Source: JAFGPL01 sp963781805 (GTDB lineage Bacteria > Bacteroidota > Bacteroidia > Bacteroidales > UBA10428). From it: a stretch of DNA of 64,000 nucleotides. Under the pieces are notes generated by a model, which saw nothing but the letters and a program-made list of their open reading frames with translations, was not told the origin of the DNA and did no database searches. The stretch lies in contig CAWAHF010000004.1 in assembly GCA_963781805.1 (NCBI GenBank), forward strand, positions 4,402,001 to 4,466,000. The letters run 5' to 3'. Positions 46,524 to 55,951 of the stretch are shown piece by piece. Positions within the stretch are counted from its first letter, which is position 1. Every line of letters begins with the position of its first letter. Position numbers and translations under genes: made by a program.

Positions 46524-47909
46524 ATGGGCAGATTGCTAATTTCCCTGGTGAATATTTTGATTCTACTTCTATTTGGAATTTCGCAACCATCCGACGTTAC
46601 CCTTAACATGAATGCTCCGGCTCAGGTGGTTGCAGGCGATGAATTTGAAGTAACTGTTACCTTATCTAAAGGTGATTTGGAAAGCTTTTCACGATTCCAG
46701 GCCGATTTACCGGCAGGACTTACAGCAGAAAGTGATTTATCTGCCAATGCCGATTTTGCTTTTTCGGATAAGAGGTTAAGAATGATTTGGCTAAGACTGC
46801 CCGACCAACAGCAATTCACATTTTCGTATAAAATTAAAGTAGATGAAAGGCTCAAAGGCACCTTTTCGCTGGGCGGCCAGTTTTCGTATATACTGAACAA
46901 CGAACGGGAAACTGCATCCATCTCACCGCAATCGATCAATATTCTACAATCGCCTGATATTGATCCTAATCTGGTTGTAGATATAAATGATTTCGAAGAA
47001 AAGGTAATTCAACGTATTTCTCCCATATCGGAAGATGTTGACAATATAGCTTGTATCCGGCAAAAACCATTTCTGAATGACAGCAAAACGGAATACGTTG
47101 TTAATATTCTGGTTAGTAAGCAGGATAAGAAAAAATTTGCCAAAATCGAGGAAAAAATACCTCCGGGATTTAATGCTGTTGCACTTGAAACCAATGATGC
47201 TATATTCACGTTCAAAAATCAGACGGTAAAATTTTTGTGGATGAACCTGCCAATAAATTCCGATTTCAATGTAAGCTACAGATTAATTCCCAAAGAAGGG
47301 GTGCAACAAAAATCACCAAATATTTCGGGAACTTTTTCGTTTATGGTTAATGATAAGACGCTGAGCGTTGATATTTCACAAACAGACAGATCGGTTGAAA
47401 ATCTGAACGATCAGGAGGTAAATGACCTAATTGCAGAACAGAAAAATAAACCTGCGAATGTTTCGGAAAATCAAATGGCTGAAAATGTAAATCCTGTAGT
47501 GGAACAACCTGTTGAGAAACCGAAGGAAGTAGTTACTAAGCCAAAGAATACAAAAACAGAGGTTAAAAAACCGGTGTCAAAAAGTAAATCGAATGATCTG
47601 GCATATATCCTCGAACCCGAAACCGGTATTTATTATAGGGTACAGGTTGCTGCAGGGCATAAAAAAATTGACATTAAAAAATATTTTAAGAAATTCCATC
47701 TCGATATGGATGTTAGAAAAGAAAATCATGAAGGTTGGGTTAAATACTCGGTTGGATCATTCCAGGTTTATAAGGATGCCAGGGATTACAGGGTTCATAT
47801 CTGGAATACAACCGTCATTGATGATGCATTTGTATCTGCCTATAATAGCGGAAACAGAATTACTGTGCAGGAAGCGCTAATGATTGCCGATCAAAAATGG
47901 TACAAATAA
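46524..47909 (+). CDS. Envelope protein with C-terminal SPOR-like domain
   Basis: Codes for 461 residues from ATG 46524 (MGRLLISLVNILILLLFGIS); the earlier in-frame TTG at 46488 falls in a TGTATTTG promoter-like box. A signal peptide precedes two similar beta-rich domains (about 25-145 and 180-305) with matching blocks: FSRFQADLPAGLTAE..LRMIWLRLP and FAKIEEKIPPGFNAV..VKFLWMNLP. A Pro/Lys/Glu-rich linker follows, then a C-terminal domain YYRVQVAAGHKKIDIKKYFK..EGWVKYSVGSFQVYKDARDY that resembles SPOR folds. Its stop overlaps the next start by 13 bp. Role unknown; surface assembly or peptidoglycan binding is possible. Confidence 0.7.
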   Translation: MGRLLISLVNILILLLFGISQPSDVTLNMNAPAQVVAGDEFEVTVTLSKGDLESFSRFQADLPAGLTAESDLSANADFAFSDKRLRMIWLRLPDQQQFTFSYKIKVDERLKGTFSLGGQFSYILNNERETASISPQSINILQSPDIDPNLVVDINDFEEKVIQRISPISEDVDNIACIRQKPFLNDSKTEYVVNILVSKQDKKKFAKIEEKIPPGFNAVALETNDAIFTFKNQTVKFLWMNLPINSDFNVSYRLIPKEGVQQKSPNISGTFSFMVNDKTLSVDISQTDRSVENLNDQEVNDLIAEQKNKPANVSENQMAENVNPVVEQPVEKPKEVVTKPKNTKTEVKKPVSKSKSNDLAYILEPETGIYYRVQVAAGHKKIDIKKYFKKFHLDMDVRKENHEGWVKYSVGSFQVYKDARDYRVHIWNTTVIDDAFVSAYNSGNRITVQEALMIADQKWYK

Positions 47910-49339
47910 AAACGAATACAGAATTGATTCGCATATTCAGATCATGCGGCATAACATTGTTATGTTTGTTTGTTCTGGGCTCATTTACTGTTTATTCACA
48001 GGAAAATGAGTTTGATAAAGCGTTGAAGGAAGAGGTGGAAAATATTAATCCTGTTTACAAACCTGTGGTTGGTTTCGGAGTAGGTATCATGAATTTTATT
48101 GGAGACGTTAAAAACAGCAAATTCACACCAACACTGGGAACCCTTGGATATAAAGTAAATCTGGCCACATATATTGATAATAAGCATTATACAAAAGCCA
48201 ACTTTTATGTTATGGGAGGAAAATTAAATGGAGATAAGGTTTCCCTTGATCCATTAAAGAATTTCAACTTTCAGACAGACATATATGCTTTTGGAATTAA
48301 TATCAATTATGATTTTGACAATTTTTATAGAAAGAAATTCAGCCTGGTTCAGCCATTTGTTGGTATAGGCATTGAAACAGTGCTGTTTAATTCAAAGACT
48401 GACAAAAAAGGTACTTATATTATTCCTGAAACGCATACAGTTTCGGATCTTACAATTTACAATTACTGGACAGACGGCACCATTAGAAACCAGCCACAAT
48501 TGCCTGAATACCAGCTTACCAGTGTTATAATGAAACGGGACTATATTTATGAAACACCTATACAACAAATAGACTGGGGTTTGGGAAATTATCCGGAATA
48601 TGCCTTTTCCATACCTTTTGAGTTTGGACTCGATATGCATGTCTCCAACAGAATTACCTTGCGTCTGGCAAATTCATTCCATTACACTTTTACCGATAAT
48701 ATCGATCATGTAAGCAGCAAGAATGATCCAACCATTCCAGGCGCTATTGTTGGAAATAAAAAAACCGACTGGTTTAATTTTACCTATGTATCAATACATC
48801 TTGATCTGTTCTCATCCAAAAAGATGCTGACCATGGAACGTCTTTTCCGCGAAGTGGATTACGATTATTCCGTGCTTTTTGGCGATGAAGATAACGATCT
48901 TGTTCCCGATGGTTGGGACAATTGTCCGGGAACACCGGCAGGAGCAAAGGTTGATTCACTTGGGTGTCCGATTGATTCGGATGATGACGGAGTGCCTGAT
49001 TATAAAGACGATGAGATGTTTTCGAGGAAAGGCGCTTTTGTCAATGACAGAGGAGTTGAAATTACAGAAGATCAACTTATTTCACAACTTGATCAATCGA
49101 TGGCAGTGGGCAGGAATGAAATTAATCTCTACATCCGCACTCCTGATTCTTACAAGACCGCAAAACCTAAGGGAAAGAAGGTGCCTATTCCACAAAAATT
49201 TAAAACAGTCGACAAAGATAATGACGGTTATATTTCATTCGATGAAATGCTCCAGGAAATCGACAGGTTCTTCGATTTTAAATCTTCTTTAAATTCAAAT
49301 GATATCTACGAACTAAATAACTTTTTCTTTTCGCAATAA
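47897..49339 (+). CDS. Outer-membrane barrel protein with TSP3/EF-hand calcium motifs
   Basis: Codes for 480 residues. Signal peptide (SCGITLLCLFVLGSFTVYS, before QEN). Residues ~50-320 are beta-strand rich like an outer-membrane barrel (KPVVGFGVGIMNFIGDVKNS). Then come thrombospondin type 3-like calcium repeats (DEDNDLVPDGWDNCPGTPAG; DSDDDGVPDYKDD) and a C-terminal EF-hand-like loop (DKDNDGYISFDEM). Translationally coupled to the SPOR-like protein gene by a 13-bp overlap, which suggests a shared complex across the periplasm. Confidence 0.75.
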   Translation: MVQIKTNTELIRIFRSCGITLLCLFVLGSFTVYSQENEFDKALKEEVENINPVYKPVVGFGVGIMNFIGDVKNSKFTPTLGTLGYKVNLATYIDNKHYTKANFYVMGGKLNGDKVSLDPLKNFNFQTDIYAFGININYDFDNFYRKKFSLVQPFVGIGIETVLFNSKTDKKGTYIIPETHTVSDLTIYNYWTDGTIRNQPQLPEYQLTSVIMKRDYIYETPIQQIDWGLGNYPEYAFSIPFEFGLDMHVSNRITLRLANSFHYTFTDNIDHVSSKNDPTIPGAIVGNKKTDWFNFTYVSIHLDLFSSKKMLTMERLFREVDYDYSVLFGDEDNDLVPDGWDNCPGTPAGAKVDSLGCPIDSDDDGVPDYKDDEMFSRKGAFVNDRGVEITEDQLISQLDQSMAVGRNEINLYIRTPDSYKTAKPKGKKVPIPQKFKTVDKDNDGYISFDEMLQEIDRFFDFKSSLNSNDIYELNNFFFSQ

Positions 49340-49361
49340 CATTTTTTAAGATACAGATCCA

Positions 49362-49811
49362 TTAAAATCTTGTTAGTCTTTCGAGTTGTCTTTGCGTATC
49401 CTTTTTCTTCAGGTCCTCACGTTTATCATACTCCTTTTTGCCTCGTGCAAGTGCAATTTCAAGCTTCGCATATCCATTGTCCGAAATAAACAACCTGAGT
49501 GTAATTATGGTGTAACCGCGCTCCTTTACATTCTTCGAAAGCTTTTTAAGTTCCCTTTTAGTTAGTAGCAGTTTACGTTCGCGACCGGGGATATGATTGT
49601 AATGTGTACCCCAGTTATACTCTGCAATTTGCAGGTTTTTTACATATAATTCTCGCTGGGTAAATGCACAATACGAATCCACAAGACTCGCCTTACCCAT
49701 GCGTATCGATTTGATTTCGGTACCTTTAAGCTGCATTCCGGCAACAAATTTTTCAATGATTTCAAAATCGTGCCAGGCCTTTTTGTTCTTGATATTGATG
49801 GTATTGGCCAT
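49362..49811 (-). CDS. smpB: SsrA-binding protein SmpB
   Basis: Codes for 149 residues from ATG 49811 (ANTINIKNKKAWHDFEI); a TTG-initiated frame 51 bp upstream would give an atypical extension. It binds tmRNA and brings it to stalled ribosomes. Motifs: EKFVAGMQLKGTEIKSIRMG, SLVDSYCAFTQRELYVKN and the Lys/Arg-rich tail KGKKEYDKREDLKKKDTQRQ type end. Convergent with 47897-49339. Confidence 0.95.
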   Translation of the reverse strand: MANTINIKNKKAWHDFEIIEKFVAGMQLKGTEIKSIRMGKASLVDSYCAFTQRELYVKNLQIAEYNWGTHYNHIPGRERKLLLTKRELKKLSKNVKERGYTIITLRLFISDNGYAKLEIALARGKKEYDKREDLKKKDTQRQLERLTRF

Positions 49812-49897
49812 ATGTTTTGTCTGAAAACCCTTAAGATTTTCCAATGATCTGTCTTCTGGCAATGCCAGCGATTGAAAATTGATTTACAAAATAACAC

Positions 49898-49905
49898 TAT
49901 TTTTG
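49898..49905 (+). promoter_or_regulatory. -7 promoter element for miaA
   Basis: TATTTTTG, matching TAnnTTTG, 22 bp before ATG 49927. It shows that the TTG at 49879 is not the start codon. The -33 element is weak (ATTG near 49878). Confidence 0.45.
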
Positions 49906-49926
49906 CCGAATCACAATACGATTGCA

Positions 49927-50850
49927 ATGTCAAATTCTACATATAGCCTGATTGTTGTTTTAGGTCCTACGGCTTGCGGGAAAACCCGTTTTGCGGCCGA
50001 ACTTGCAAACCTTACAGATGGTGAAATTATCAGTGCTGATTCACGGCAGGTTTACCGCCGGATGGATTTAGGCACGGGCAAAGATTTTAAAGATTATCTG
50101 GTGGATGACAGAATCATTCCAAATCATCTGATTGACATATTAGAGCCTGGTGAGAAATATAACCTGTTTGAATTTCAAAAGGATTTTTTAAAAGTCTATA
50201 ATGAAATATTGCATAGAAAAAAAAGAGCTATTGTGTGCGGAGGTACAGGTTTATATATTGATGCGGTTACCAGCGCCTATAAACTCATGCCGGTTCCGGT
50301 AGATGAAAGCCTGAGAAAGAAACTGGAACAAAAATCACTGGAGGAACTTACCGGGATTCTATCTTCCTATAAAATACTGCATAATAAAACGGATGTAGAT
50401 ACGAAAAAAAGAGCCATCCGTGCGATTGAAATTGAAGAATTCTATAAGTCCCATCCAAGAATTGCGAATGAATTTCCCAACTTGAAAAGTTTGCTTATAG
50501 GTATTAAATACGATAGAGAGGAAGTTAAGAAAAGAATTACAGACAGGCTCTATTTCCGGTTGAAAGAAGGCATGATTGAAGAGGTGGAGAATTTGATGAA
50601 AGAGGGTCTCTCTGCTGAAGACCTGATGTACTATGGATTGGAATATAAATATATCACCTTGTATTTAACGAATAAGCTACCCTATGAAGAAATGGTTGAA
50701 AAATTAACTATTGCGATTCACCAGTTTGCCAAGCGACAAATGACCTGGTTTAGGAAAATGGAAAAAGAGGGAGCAAAAATTCATTGGATGGATGGAAATA
50801 AATCGATGAAGGAAAAGCTGGAAGAAGCAATTTACCTTTTTAACAGGTAA
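49927..50850 (+). CDS. miaA: tRNA dimethylallyltransferase MiaA
   Basis: Codes for 307 residues from ATG 49927. It adds an isopentenyl group to A37 of tRNAs reading UNN codons. P-loop GPTACGKT at about residues 14-21, then ISADSRQVYRRMDLGTGKD, the GGTGLYIDAV block and the C-terminal HQFAKRQMTWFRK motif. Length is normal. Divergent from smpB; the two starts are ~115 bp apart. Confidence 0.95.
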   Translation: MSNSTYSLIVVLGPTACGKTRFAAELANLTDGEIISADSRQVYRRMDLGTGKDFKDYLVDDRIIPNHLIDILEPGEKYNLFEFQKDFLKVYNEILHRKKRAIVCGGTGLYIDAVTSAYKLMPVPVDESLRKKLEQKSLEELTGILSSYKILHNKTDVDTKKRAIRAIEIEEFYKSHPRIANEFPNLKSLLIGIKYDREEVKKRITDRLYFRLKEGMIEEVENLMKEGLSAEDLMYYGLEYKYITLYLTNKLPYEEMVEKLTIAIHQFAKRQMTWFRKMEKEGAKIHWMDGNKSMKEKLEEAIYLFNR

Positions 50851-50972
50851 TTATTTTTTTAACCACCAAAGAAATAATAGAGCACATTGCTTATGTTTTG
50901 AATATGAAAATCCAGTGTAACATAATTTAATATATTATTTCTATTGTGATCTGCTGTACCTAATGTGGTTAG

Positions 50973-51560
50973 TTAAAGCAGAATCGGTTTCCTGGTTTTT
51001 AGTATTTCCTTTAAATCGGGAGGTAATCCAAAATGTTCATTGGTAAAGTCATCGAGTTCCTCTTTTGTTTTGGCGGATAGAAGTTTCTGGATTTCCTCAA
51101 TAACATCCATGCTTATCATGTATGGAAAAACAGAGAGAATCAGTTGCTTACCCTTACAATGCGCCATAATCTGGTATTCATCAAGCTCTGCAATGGATTT
51201 GTCGTTAAAAATACATTTGGAGATATAATCGTCCACCGAAGTGTCCTGGGATTGAATTAATCCGTATCGTTTTCCCAGGAAATCAAAATTCTCCTCAAAA
51301 TATTTATGAATGCGTGTAAGAGACTCTTCCGACATGCGATGCTGCATTTTTTCAACACAATCCATACACATGGCATACTCAACTTCAACATATCCGTCTT
51401 TAAAAGCCTTTTCAATTACATATTCGGTTGTTTCATCAAGCAAATATTTGTCGCATGAGATGCAATTGCTGAAATGTTCCTCACTGATAAACGTTTTAAA
51501 AACCTTAGGAATTTCAACCGTATTTAAATTCTTTTCATTATTTGATTGATCCATATTCAT
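50973..51560 (-). CDS. Hypothetical protein with CxxC-CxxC zinc-ribbon-like site
   Basis: Codes for 195 residues, no signal peptide or membrane segment. Cys33/Cys36 (NCISCDKYLL) and Cys65/Cys68 (MCMDCVEK) are spaced to hold one zinc ion. The rest is helical and acidic, and ends FGLPPDLKEILKTRKPILL. No family recognised. It follows the NCS2 permease gene by 15 bp on the same strand, so it may be co-transcribed. Confidence 0.7.
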   Translation of the reverse strand: MNMDQSNNEKNLNTVEIPKVFKTFISEEHFSNCISCDKYLLDETTEYVIEKAFKDGYVEVEYAMCMDCVEKMQHRMSEESLTRIHKYFEENFDFLGKRYGLIQSQDTSVDDYISKCIFNDKSIAELDEYQIMAHCKGKQLILSVFPYMISMDVIEEIQKLLSAKTKEELDDFTNEHFGLPPDLKEILKTRKPILL

Positions 51561-51575
51561 TTATGCTGAAAAATT

Positions 51576-52871
51576 CTATGAGAAAATAAATCTCAAAATG
51601 AAAATGATGCTGAGAATGTACATCACCAATGAAACTTCTTTTGCTTTGCCCGAGAAAACTTTTAACAACACATAACTCAACATGCCAAAGATAATGCCTT
51701 CTGAGATGCTTAATGTCATGGGCATGATAATAATTGTCAGAAATACCGGAATGGCTTCTTCCATGTTTTCCAAATCTACCTTCTGAAGCGGGGTAAGCAT
51801 AAATAATCCTACCAAAATTAAGGCGGGAGCTGTTGCTGCAGAAGGAACCATAAGAAATATTGGGGCACAAAATAGCGAAAGTGCAAAAAGGACAGCAACC
51901 GAAATTGCAGTCATTCCGGTTTTACCTCCTGCTGCGACGCCGGAAGCGCTTTCCACGTATGTAGTAATCGTACTGGTTCCTAAAATTGCCCCCACTGTGG
52001 TGCCGATAGCATCGGCAAATAAGGCTTGTTTTGCCCTTGGAATTTTTCCATTATTATCAAGCATACCGGCCTTGCCGCAAACTCCTACAAGTGTACCAAT
52101 TGTATCGAAAAGATCAACAAACAAAAAGGTAAAAAGCACAATCAGCATATCGACAGTAAATATCCTTGAAAAATCAAATTTGAAAAATATAGGCGACAGC
52201 GAGGGAGGCAGACTCAACAAACCGCCCTCAGGAACTTTTGTTATGCCTAACGGAATACCTGCTATTGCTGAAACAAAAATTCCTATGAGCAATGCTCCTC
52301 TTACTTTTAAAATCAGCAAAACACCAGTGACCAGTATCCCCGCAAAAGCAATCCAAACCGCATGGTTTGTCATATCTCCAAGAGTGAGTAGGGTTTTTTC
52401 ATTAGGAATAACAATGCCTGCGTTTTTCAAACCAATCAGTGCAATAAATAATCCAATTCCCGCAGATATGGCGTGTTTAAGGTTTGCCGGAATGCTGTTT
52501 ATGATTGCTTCGCGAATGTTTGACATGGTCAGCAGAATAAAGAGAATTCCTTCAATAAAAACGGCAGTCAGAGCCATTTGCCAGGAATAACCCATAGCGT
52601 TTACAACGGTATAGGCAAAAAAACCGTTTAAACCCAGTCCCGGTGCAAGAGCAAAAGGCAATTTCGCCCAACATGCCATTACCAGTGTCGCAATACAAGC
52701 TGAAAGCGCTGTTGCAGTAAAAAGCGCATTCTTATCCATACCTGCATCTCCAAGAATCGACGGATTGATGGCAAGAATATATGCCATGGTCATAAAGGTG
52801 GTGAGACCAGCAATAATCTCGGTTCTAAGACTGGTTTGGTTTATCCTGAAACGGAATAACTTCTCAAACAT
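51576..52871 (-). CDS. NCS2 family purine permease (AzgA/PbuG-like)
   Basis: Codes for 431 residues with about 12-13 membrane helices. Family blocks: RTEIIAGLTTFMTMAYILAI, FALAPGLGLNGFFAYTVV, GIGLFIALIGLKNAGIV, LFVDLFDTIGTLVGVCGKAG and TTYVESASGVAAGGKTGMTA. This is the adenine/guanine/hypoxanthine:H+ symporter group. Inner membrane. Followed closely by the zinc-ribbon-like gene. Confidence 0.94.
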   Translation of the reverse strand: MFEKLFRFRINQTSLRTEIIAGLTTFMTMAYILAINPSILGDAGMDKNALFTATALSACIATLVMACWAKLPFALAPGLGLNGFFAYTVVNAMGYSWQMALTAVFIEGILFILLTMSNIREAIINSIPANLKHAISAGIGLFIALIGLKNAGIVIPNEKTLLTLGDMTNHAVWIAFAGILVTGVLLILKVRGALLIGIFVSAIAGIPLGITKVPEGGLLSLPPSLSPIFFKFDFSRIFTVDMLIVLFTFLFVDLFDTIGTLVGVCGKAGMLDNNGKIPRAKQALFADAIGTTVGAILGTSTITTYVESASGVAAGGKTGMTAISVAVLFALSLFCAPIFLMVPSAATAPALILVGLFMLTPLQKVDLENMEEAIPVFLTIIIMPMTLSISEGIIFGMLSYVLLKVFSGKAKEVSLVMYILSIIFILRFIFS

Positions 52872-52952
52872 GGATTAAATCTGTTTGATTTACAGTAAAC
52901 TTATATTCAAAATTAGGAAACCCTTTTGAAAATAGTAAGTGAAATGAAATAT

Positions 52953-53732
52953 TTAAGATGATTGATGGCTAATAATGCCAACTTTTACAGCAGCCTGAAA
53001 ACACGTTTTAGTTCCATCATTCTTCAGTCCTTCAAATAACAGTTCATCATGCTCTTTATCAACATATGAGTTTACGGTTATCATTTCACCAAGCTTTGCT
53101 TCATTCAGATAATTCATCTGGAAAGAACGAATAGTTTTTTCAGGAAGATTTAAATCCGGAATACTATTGATCACCCATTCCACATATCGGTTACTATTTA
53201 CATGATTATTGATGTCGATATCCGAGATTCCGGGTATGATTCTTTCTATTTCAGTTTTTGCAGGAAGTATAAGTTTATTCAGTTTTTTATTTACAGCATG
53301 TTTATCCTTGTTCTTAATCAGAATTTCGGTATGTAATTCAGGCGCTTTGGGTCTTTTAGTTCTTAAATCCACCAGCATCCAATAGGTGGTGGCAGCTCCC
53401 ATCTTTTTTTTAAGGTTATTGTAAATTATCATGTCGCGTACAAAAAAGAGTCCGTCGGTACCTTTGGGCCATGTCTCGATGGTAATCTCATCTCTCCAGA
53501 TAGGATATTCTTCCATTTCAAAATAAATACGCATTAACATCCATGCCAGGTTATTCTGATGCATATATTCATAACCTAAATCCAGATGGGAGGCATGTTC
53601 CCAGGCGGCTTCCTGTAAAAATGCTGTCAGATAATTTGGTTTCAGCCTGGTGTTTTTATCCACATGATAGGTGTTAATGGTGAAATTTACATGCAACACC
53701 GGCAGATATTCTTTATTAACAAACATATTCAT
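52953..53732 (-). CDS. Acyl-ACP thioesterase family protein
   Basis: Codes for 259 residues with two hot-dog domains. The N-terminal one has FLQEAAWEHASHLDLGYEYM and LAWMLMRIYFEMEEYP, followed by IETWPKGTDGLFFVRDMIIY. The C-terminal one has DIDINNHVNSNRYVEWVINS, which contains the conserved Asn/His pair. It hydrolyses acyl-acyl carrier protein to free fatty acid. Two Mets at the start (MNMF) leave the start uncertain by two codons. Confidence 0.9.
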   Translation of the reverse strand: MNMFVNKEYLPVLHVNFTINTYHVDKNTRLKPNYLTAFLQEAAWEHASHLDLGYEYMHQNNLAWMLMRIYFEMEEYPIWRDEITIETWPKGTDGLFFVRDMIIYNNLKKKMGAATTYWMLVDLRTKRPKAPELHTEILIKNKDKHAVNKKLNKLILPAKTEIERIIPGISDIDINNHVNSNRYVEWVINSIPDLNLPEKTIRSFQMNYLNEAKLGEMITVNSYVDKEHDELLFEGLKNDGTKTCFQAAVKVGIISHQSS

Positions 53733-53898
53733 GTTGTATGTGATGAATTTATAAGAAACCTAAACTAGCAAAAATAGTGTGAATCAAAAAATATAGCATG
53801 AAAGAATCCTATATCTATCAGCTAAGTGATGGAATTTTAAACACAGGTTTGCCTGAATAAAAGAGTTGATTTTTAGTTAATTAATATATTCCTGTACC

Positions 53899-53953
53899 AT
53901 CGATGTTATTAAAAAGTTAATAACAATTCGATGAAATTGGGTAAATTTTACCC
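53899..53953. promoter_or_regulatory. Two inverted repeats upstream of 54019
   Basis: GTTATTAA (53905-53912) / TTAATAAC (53917-53924) with outer ATCGA (53899) / TCGAT (53928) arms forms one hairpin. GGGTAAA-T-TTTACCC at 53939-53953 is a second perfect palindrome. They lie 66-120 bp before the next start codon and could be operator sites or leader hairpins. Confidence 0.45.
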
Positions 53954-54018
53954 GGTAATTATTGTTACATAAATCAGAATAAAAAATTTCATAATCCAAC
54001 ATAAAATCAACTAAAACT

Positions 54019-54720
54019 ATGAATACACAATTTTCGCACGATCTTGAATTGCTCATGACTTGCAAAATTATCGTTGAAAACCTGAATACCAATCAACCGG
54101 AGCTTGTCAGGCTTAATCCGGAATGGACCAAAGATTTTGCAATTAATTTATCGAACCGGGTAGAAAGAGCATTTAATTTTTATCTTGGGCACGAGACCAA
54201 TCGTGAAACTGAACAGGTAAGGAATAAGTTTAATCATATCCAGGCACAGGCATTAAGGGCCGTGGCTTTTCTCAAAACCCGGATAGAGGTTAGCTATGTC
54301 CTCGATAGCAAACGTAAAAATCAGGTTCTTGATACCCTGGGTTTTAAGTTATACCTGAAGGCAATTCATGAAAAAGATAGCGATAAGTTGCTTGAACTGT
54401 TAAGCCACATAAAAGAGAATCTTACCGATGAAATAAAGAAAGATCTGATTAAAAATGAGAGCGATCGGAATTTTATTGACAGAATTACGGTGTTTGCTAC
54501 AAAACTTCAGAAAGTCAGGCAATCACAAACTTCGTTACTAGCTACCAAAAAGGCTATTGCCGAACAGGCAAAGGAAATTTACAACGAACTTCTCCTGGAT
54601 GTTCTGGATATTTGCAGTGAGGTTACCGGATTTTATAAAGATAAGCCCGAGAAAGCGAACCTTTTTAATTATTCAATGATAGCGCAGAAGCATTTTTTAA
54701 CTGCAGAAAGATTGCAGTAA
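54019..54720 (+). CDS. Helical hypothetical protein
   Basis: Codes for 233 residues, no signal peptide or membrane segment, nearly all helix (FNHIQAQALRAVAFLKTRIE, KAIAEQAKEIYNELLLDVLD). Charged throughout; looks like a cytoplasmic helical bundle. No motif recognised. It stands alone between convergent neighbours and has two palindromes in its upstream region. Function unknown. Confidence 0.65.
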   Translation: MNTQFSHDLELLMTCKIIVENLNTNQPELVRLNPEWTKDFAINLSNRVERAFNFYLGHETNRETEQVRNKFNHIQAQALRAVAFLKTRIEVSYVLDSKRKNQVLDTLGFKLYLKAIHEKDSDKLLELLSHIKENLTDEIKKDLIKNESDRNFIDRITVFATKLQKVRQSQTSLLATKKAIAEQAKEIYNELLLDVLDICSEVTGFYKDKPEKANLFNYSMIAQKHFLTAERLQ

Positions 54721-54825
54721 ATCACTTTAATAAATGTAATATTTCTGAATCGCATTAAGTGCCTAAAGTTATTTAATCTATAATCTCTAAGTACTCCAAA
54801 CTCAAGGCACTTTAAGTACTTCTTT

Positions 54826-55575
54826 TCACTCATTATTCATAAATCCCTGCTTTTCGATAACACTCAAAAATTGTTTTGAAAAATACATATTGTCCTTTTT
54901 AGGATAGCGGTTATCCGTAAATACCTGGGCCAGGGTTTCTTTATTGTTTTCTTTCAGCAGTTTGACTGTTAATTCCATAGCTTCTTTGTCTGCATATATT
55001 TTGTCAATGGAACTTTCGGTATAATCGGTATATTTTTCGTAATGTACTACACCACTCAAGGGCAACCTGTCAGTAAGCTCAGGCATTTGGGCCGGGTAAC
55101 CCATAACAATGGCGGCAACGGGCACAACTGCTTTAGGCAAATCGAGTATTTCTATAATTCTGTCTGCCATGTAAGTCACCGTCCCCAGATAACATATGCC
55201 AAGGCCATTCGCTTCAGCTGCCAATGCTACATTCTGGCTTACCAGAAGTGCATCAATGGCAGCGGTGAAAAATGAAAGAAAGTTATCATATCCTGCATTT
55301 GCTTTACGCTGCCAGCACCATTTGTTAAATCGGTTGAAGTCAGCACAAAAAGTAATATGAACAGGAGCTTCCAGAACCATATTCTGCTTAAAATGTGCTT
55401 CCCACAACTGTTGACGTATTTGTTTTTCACGTGTTACAATTATACTGTACACCTGCATATTCCCAGTGGTTGATGCCCGTATTCCGGCTTCCAGGATAGT
55501 ATTAAGCAAACTATCTTCAATCTCTTTTTCAAGGAAATTTCTTATGGAACGATGGTTAAAAATTGTATCCAGCAT
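54826..55575 (-). CDS. Nitroreductase family protein (FMN-dependent)
   Basis: Codes for 249 residues. It starts MLDTIFNHRSIRNFLEKEIE, with the phosphate-binding RSIR typical of the NfsA/FRP group, then AGIRASTTGNMQVYSIIV and a second FMN site in AAEANGLGICYLG (near 125) with VVPVAAIVMGYPA. It uses NAD(P)H to reduce nitro compounds, quinones or flavins. The C-terminal ~60 residues match the extended NfsA-like form. Confidence 0.88.
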   Translation of the reverse strand: MLDTIFNHRSIRNFLEKEIEDSLLNTILEAGIRASTTGNMQVYSIIVTREKQIRQQLWEAHFKQNMVLEAPVHITFCADFNRFNKWCWQRKANAGYDNFLSFFTAAIDALLVSQNVALAAEANGLGICYLGTVTYMADRIIEILDLPKAVVPVAAIVMGYPAQMPELTDRLPLSGVVHYEKYTDYTESSIDKIYADKEAMELTVKLLKENNKETLAQVFTDNRYPKKDNMYFSKQFLSVIEKQGFMNNE

Positions 55576-55686
55576 ATGATTCTATATTTTTAATTTTAAT
55601 ATGTCTATTTCTTTATATTTTATCTGTTTTCACAGTTTTAATTATTAAGGCAATATTTCATCCCTACGGTTATTTTGTTTTTCAAA

Positions 55687-55758
55687 ATATTTCTACCTAT
55701 ATATCGCCTCTATGAGGCTAATAACAGTGTCGCAGACACTTAATATCGGTAGAAATAT
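55687..55758. repeat. Nested inverted-repeat element
   Basis: Outer stem ATATTTCTACC (55687-55697) / GGTAGAAATAT (55748-55758), a perfect 11-bp match. Inside are two hairpins: GCCTC-TAT-GAGGC (55706-55718) and AGTGTC-GCA-GACACT (55726-55740). Together they form a small three-way structure. A related single hairpin GTCCC-ATA-GGGAC followed by GTAATATTTT lies at 55778-55800. It is related in sequence to the REP-like hairpins at 59.3 and 60.1-60.3 kb. Confidence 0.7.
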
Positions 55759-55777
55759 ATTAAAACCATTTATTGAA

Positions 55778-55800
55778 GTCCCATAGGGACGTAATATTTT
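55778..55800. repeat. REP-like hairpin
   Basis: GTCCC-ATA-GGGAC followed by GTAATATTTT. Same plan (5-bp stem, 3-nt loop, then an AATATT-type tail) as the hairpins downstream. Confidence 0.6.
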
Positions 55801-55951
55801 CAATCTATCAAAGCAGAATTAAAATTGGTTTTCTAAATTTGAAGTAAAAATATCACTAGTGACCGATTAAAATATTAATAAAAAGAGGGCTACTCCCAAA
55901 AACGGTTTCGCCCAATGTCGTATGTTTGTTTTACCACAAAAAAACAACGAC

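Noticed and set aside
49812..49862. N-terminal extension of SmpB
   Set aside because: It begins at a TTG and does not resemble SmpB; the family starts near ATG 49811.
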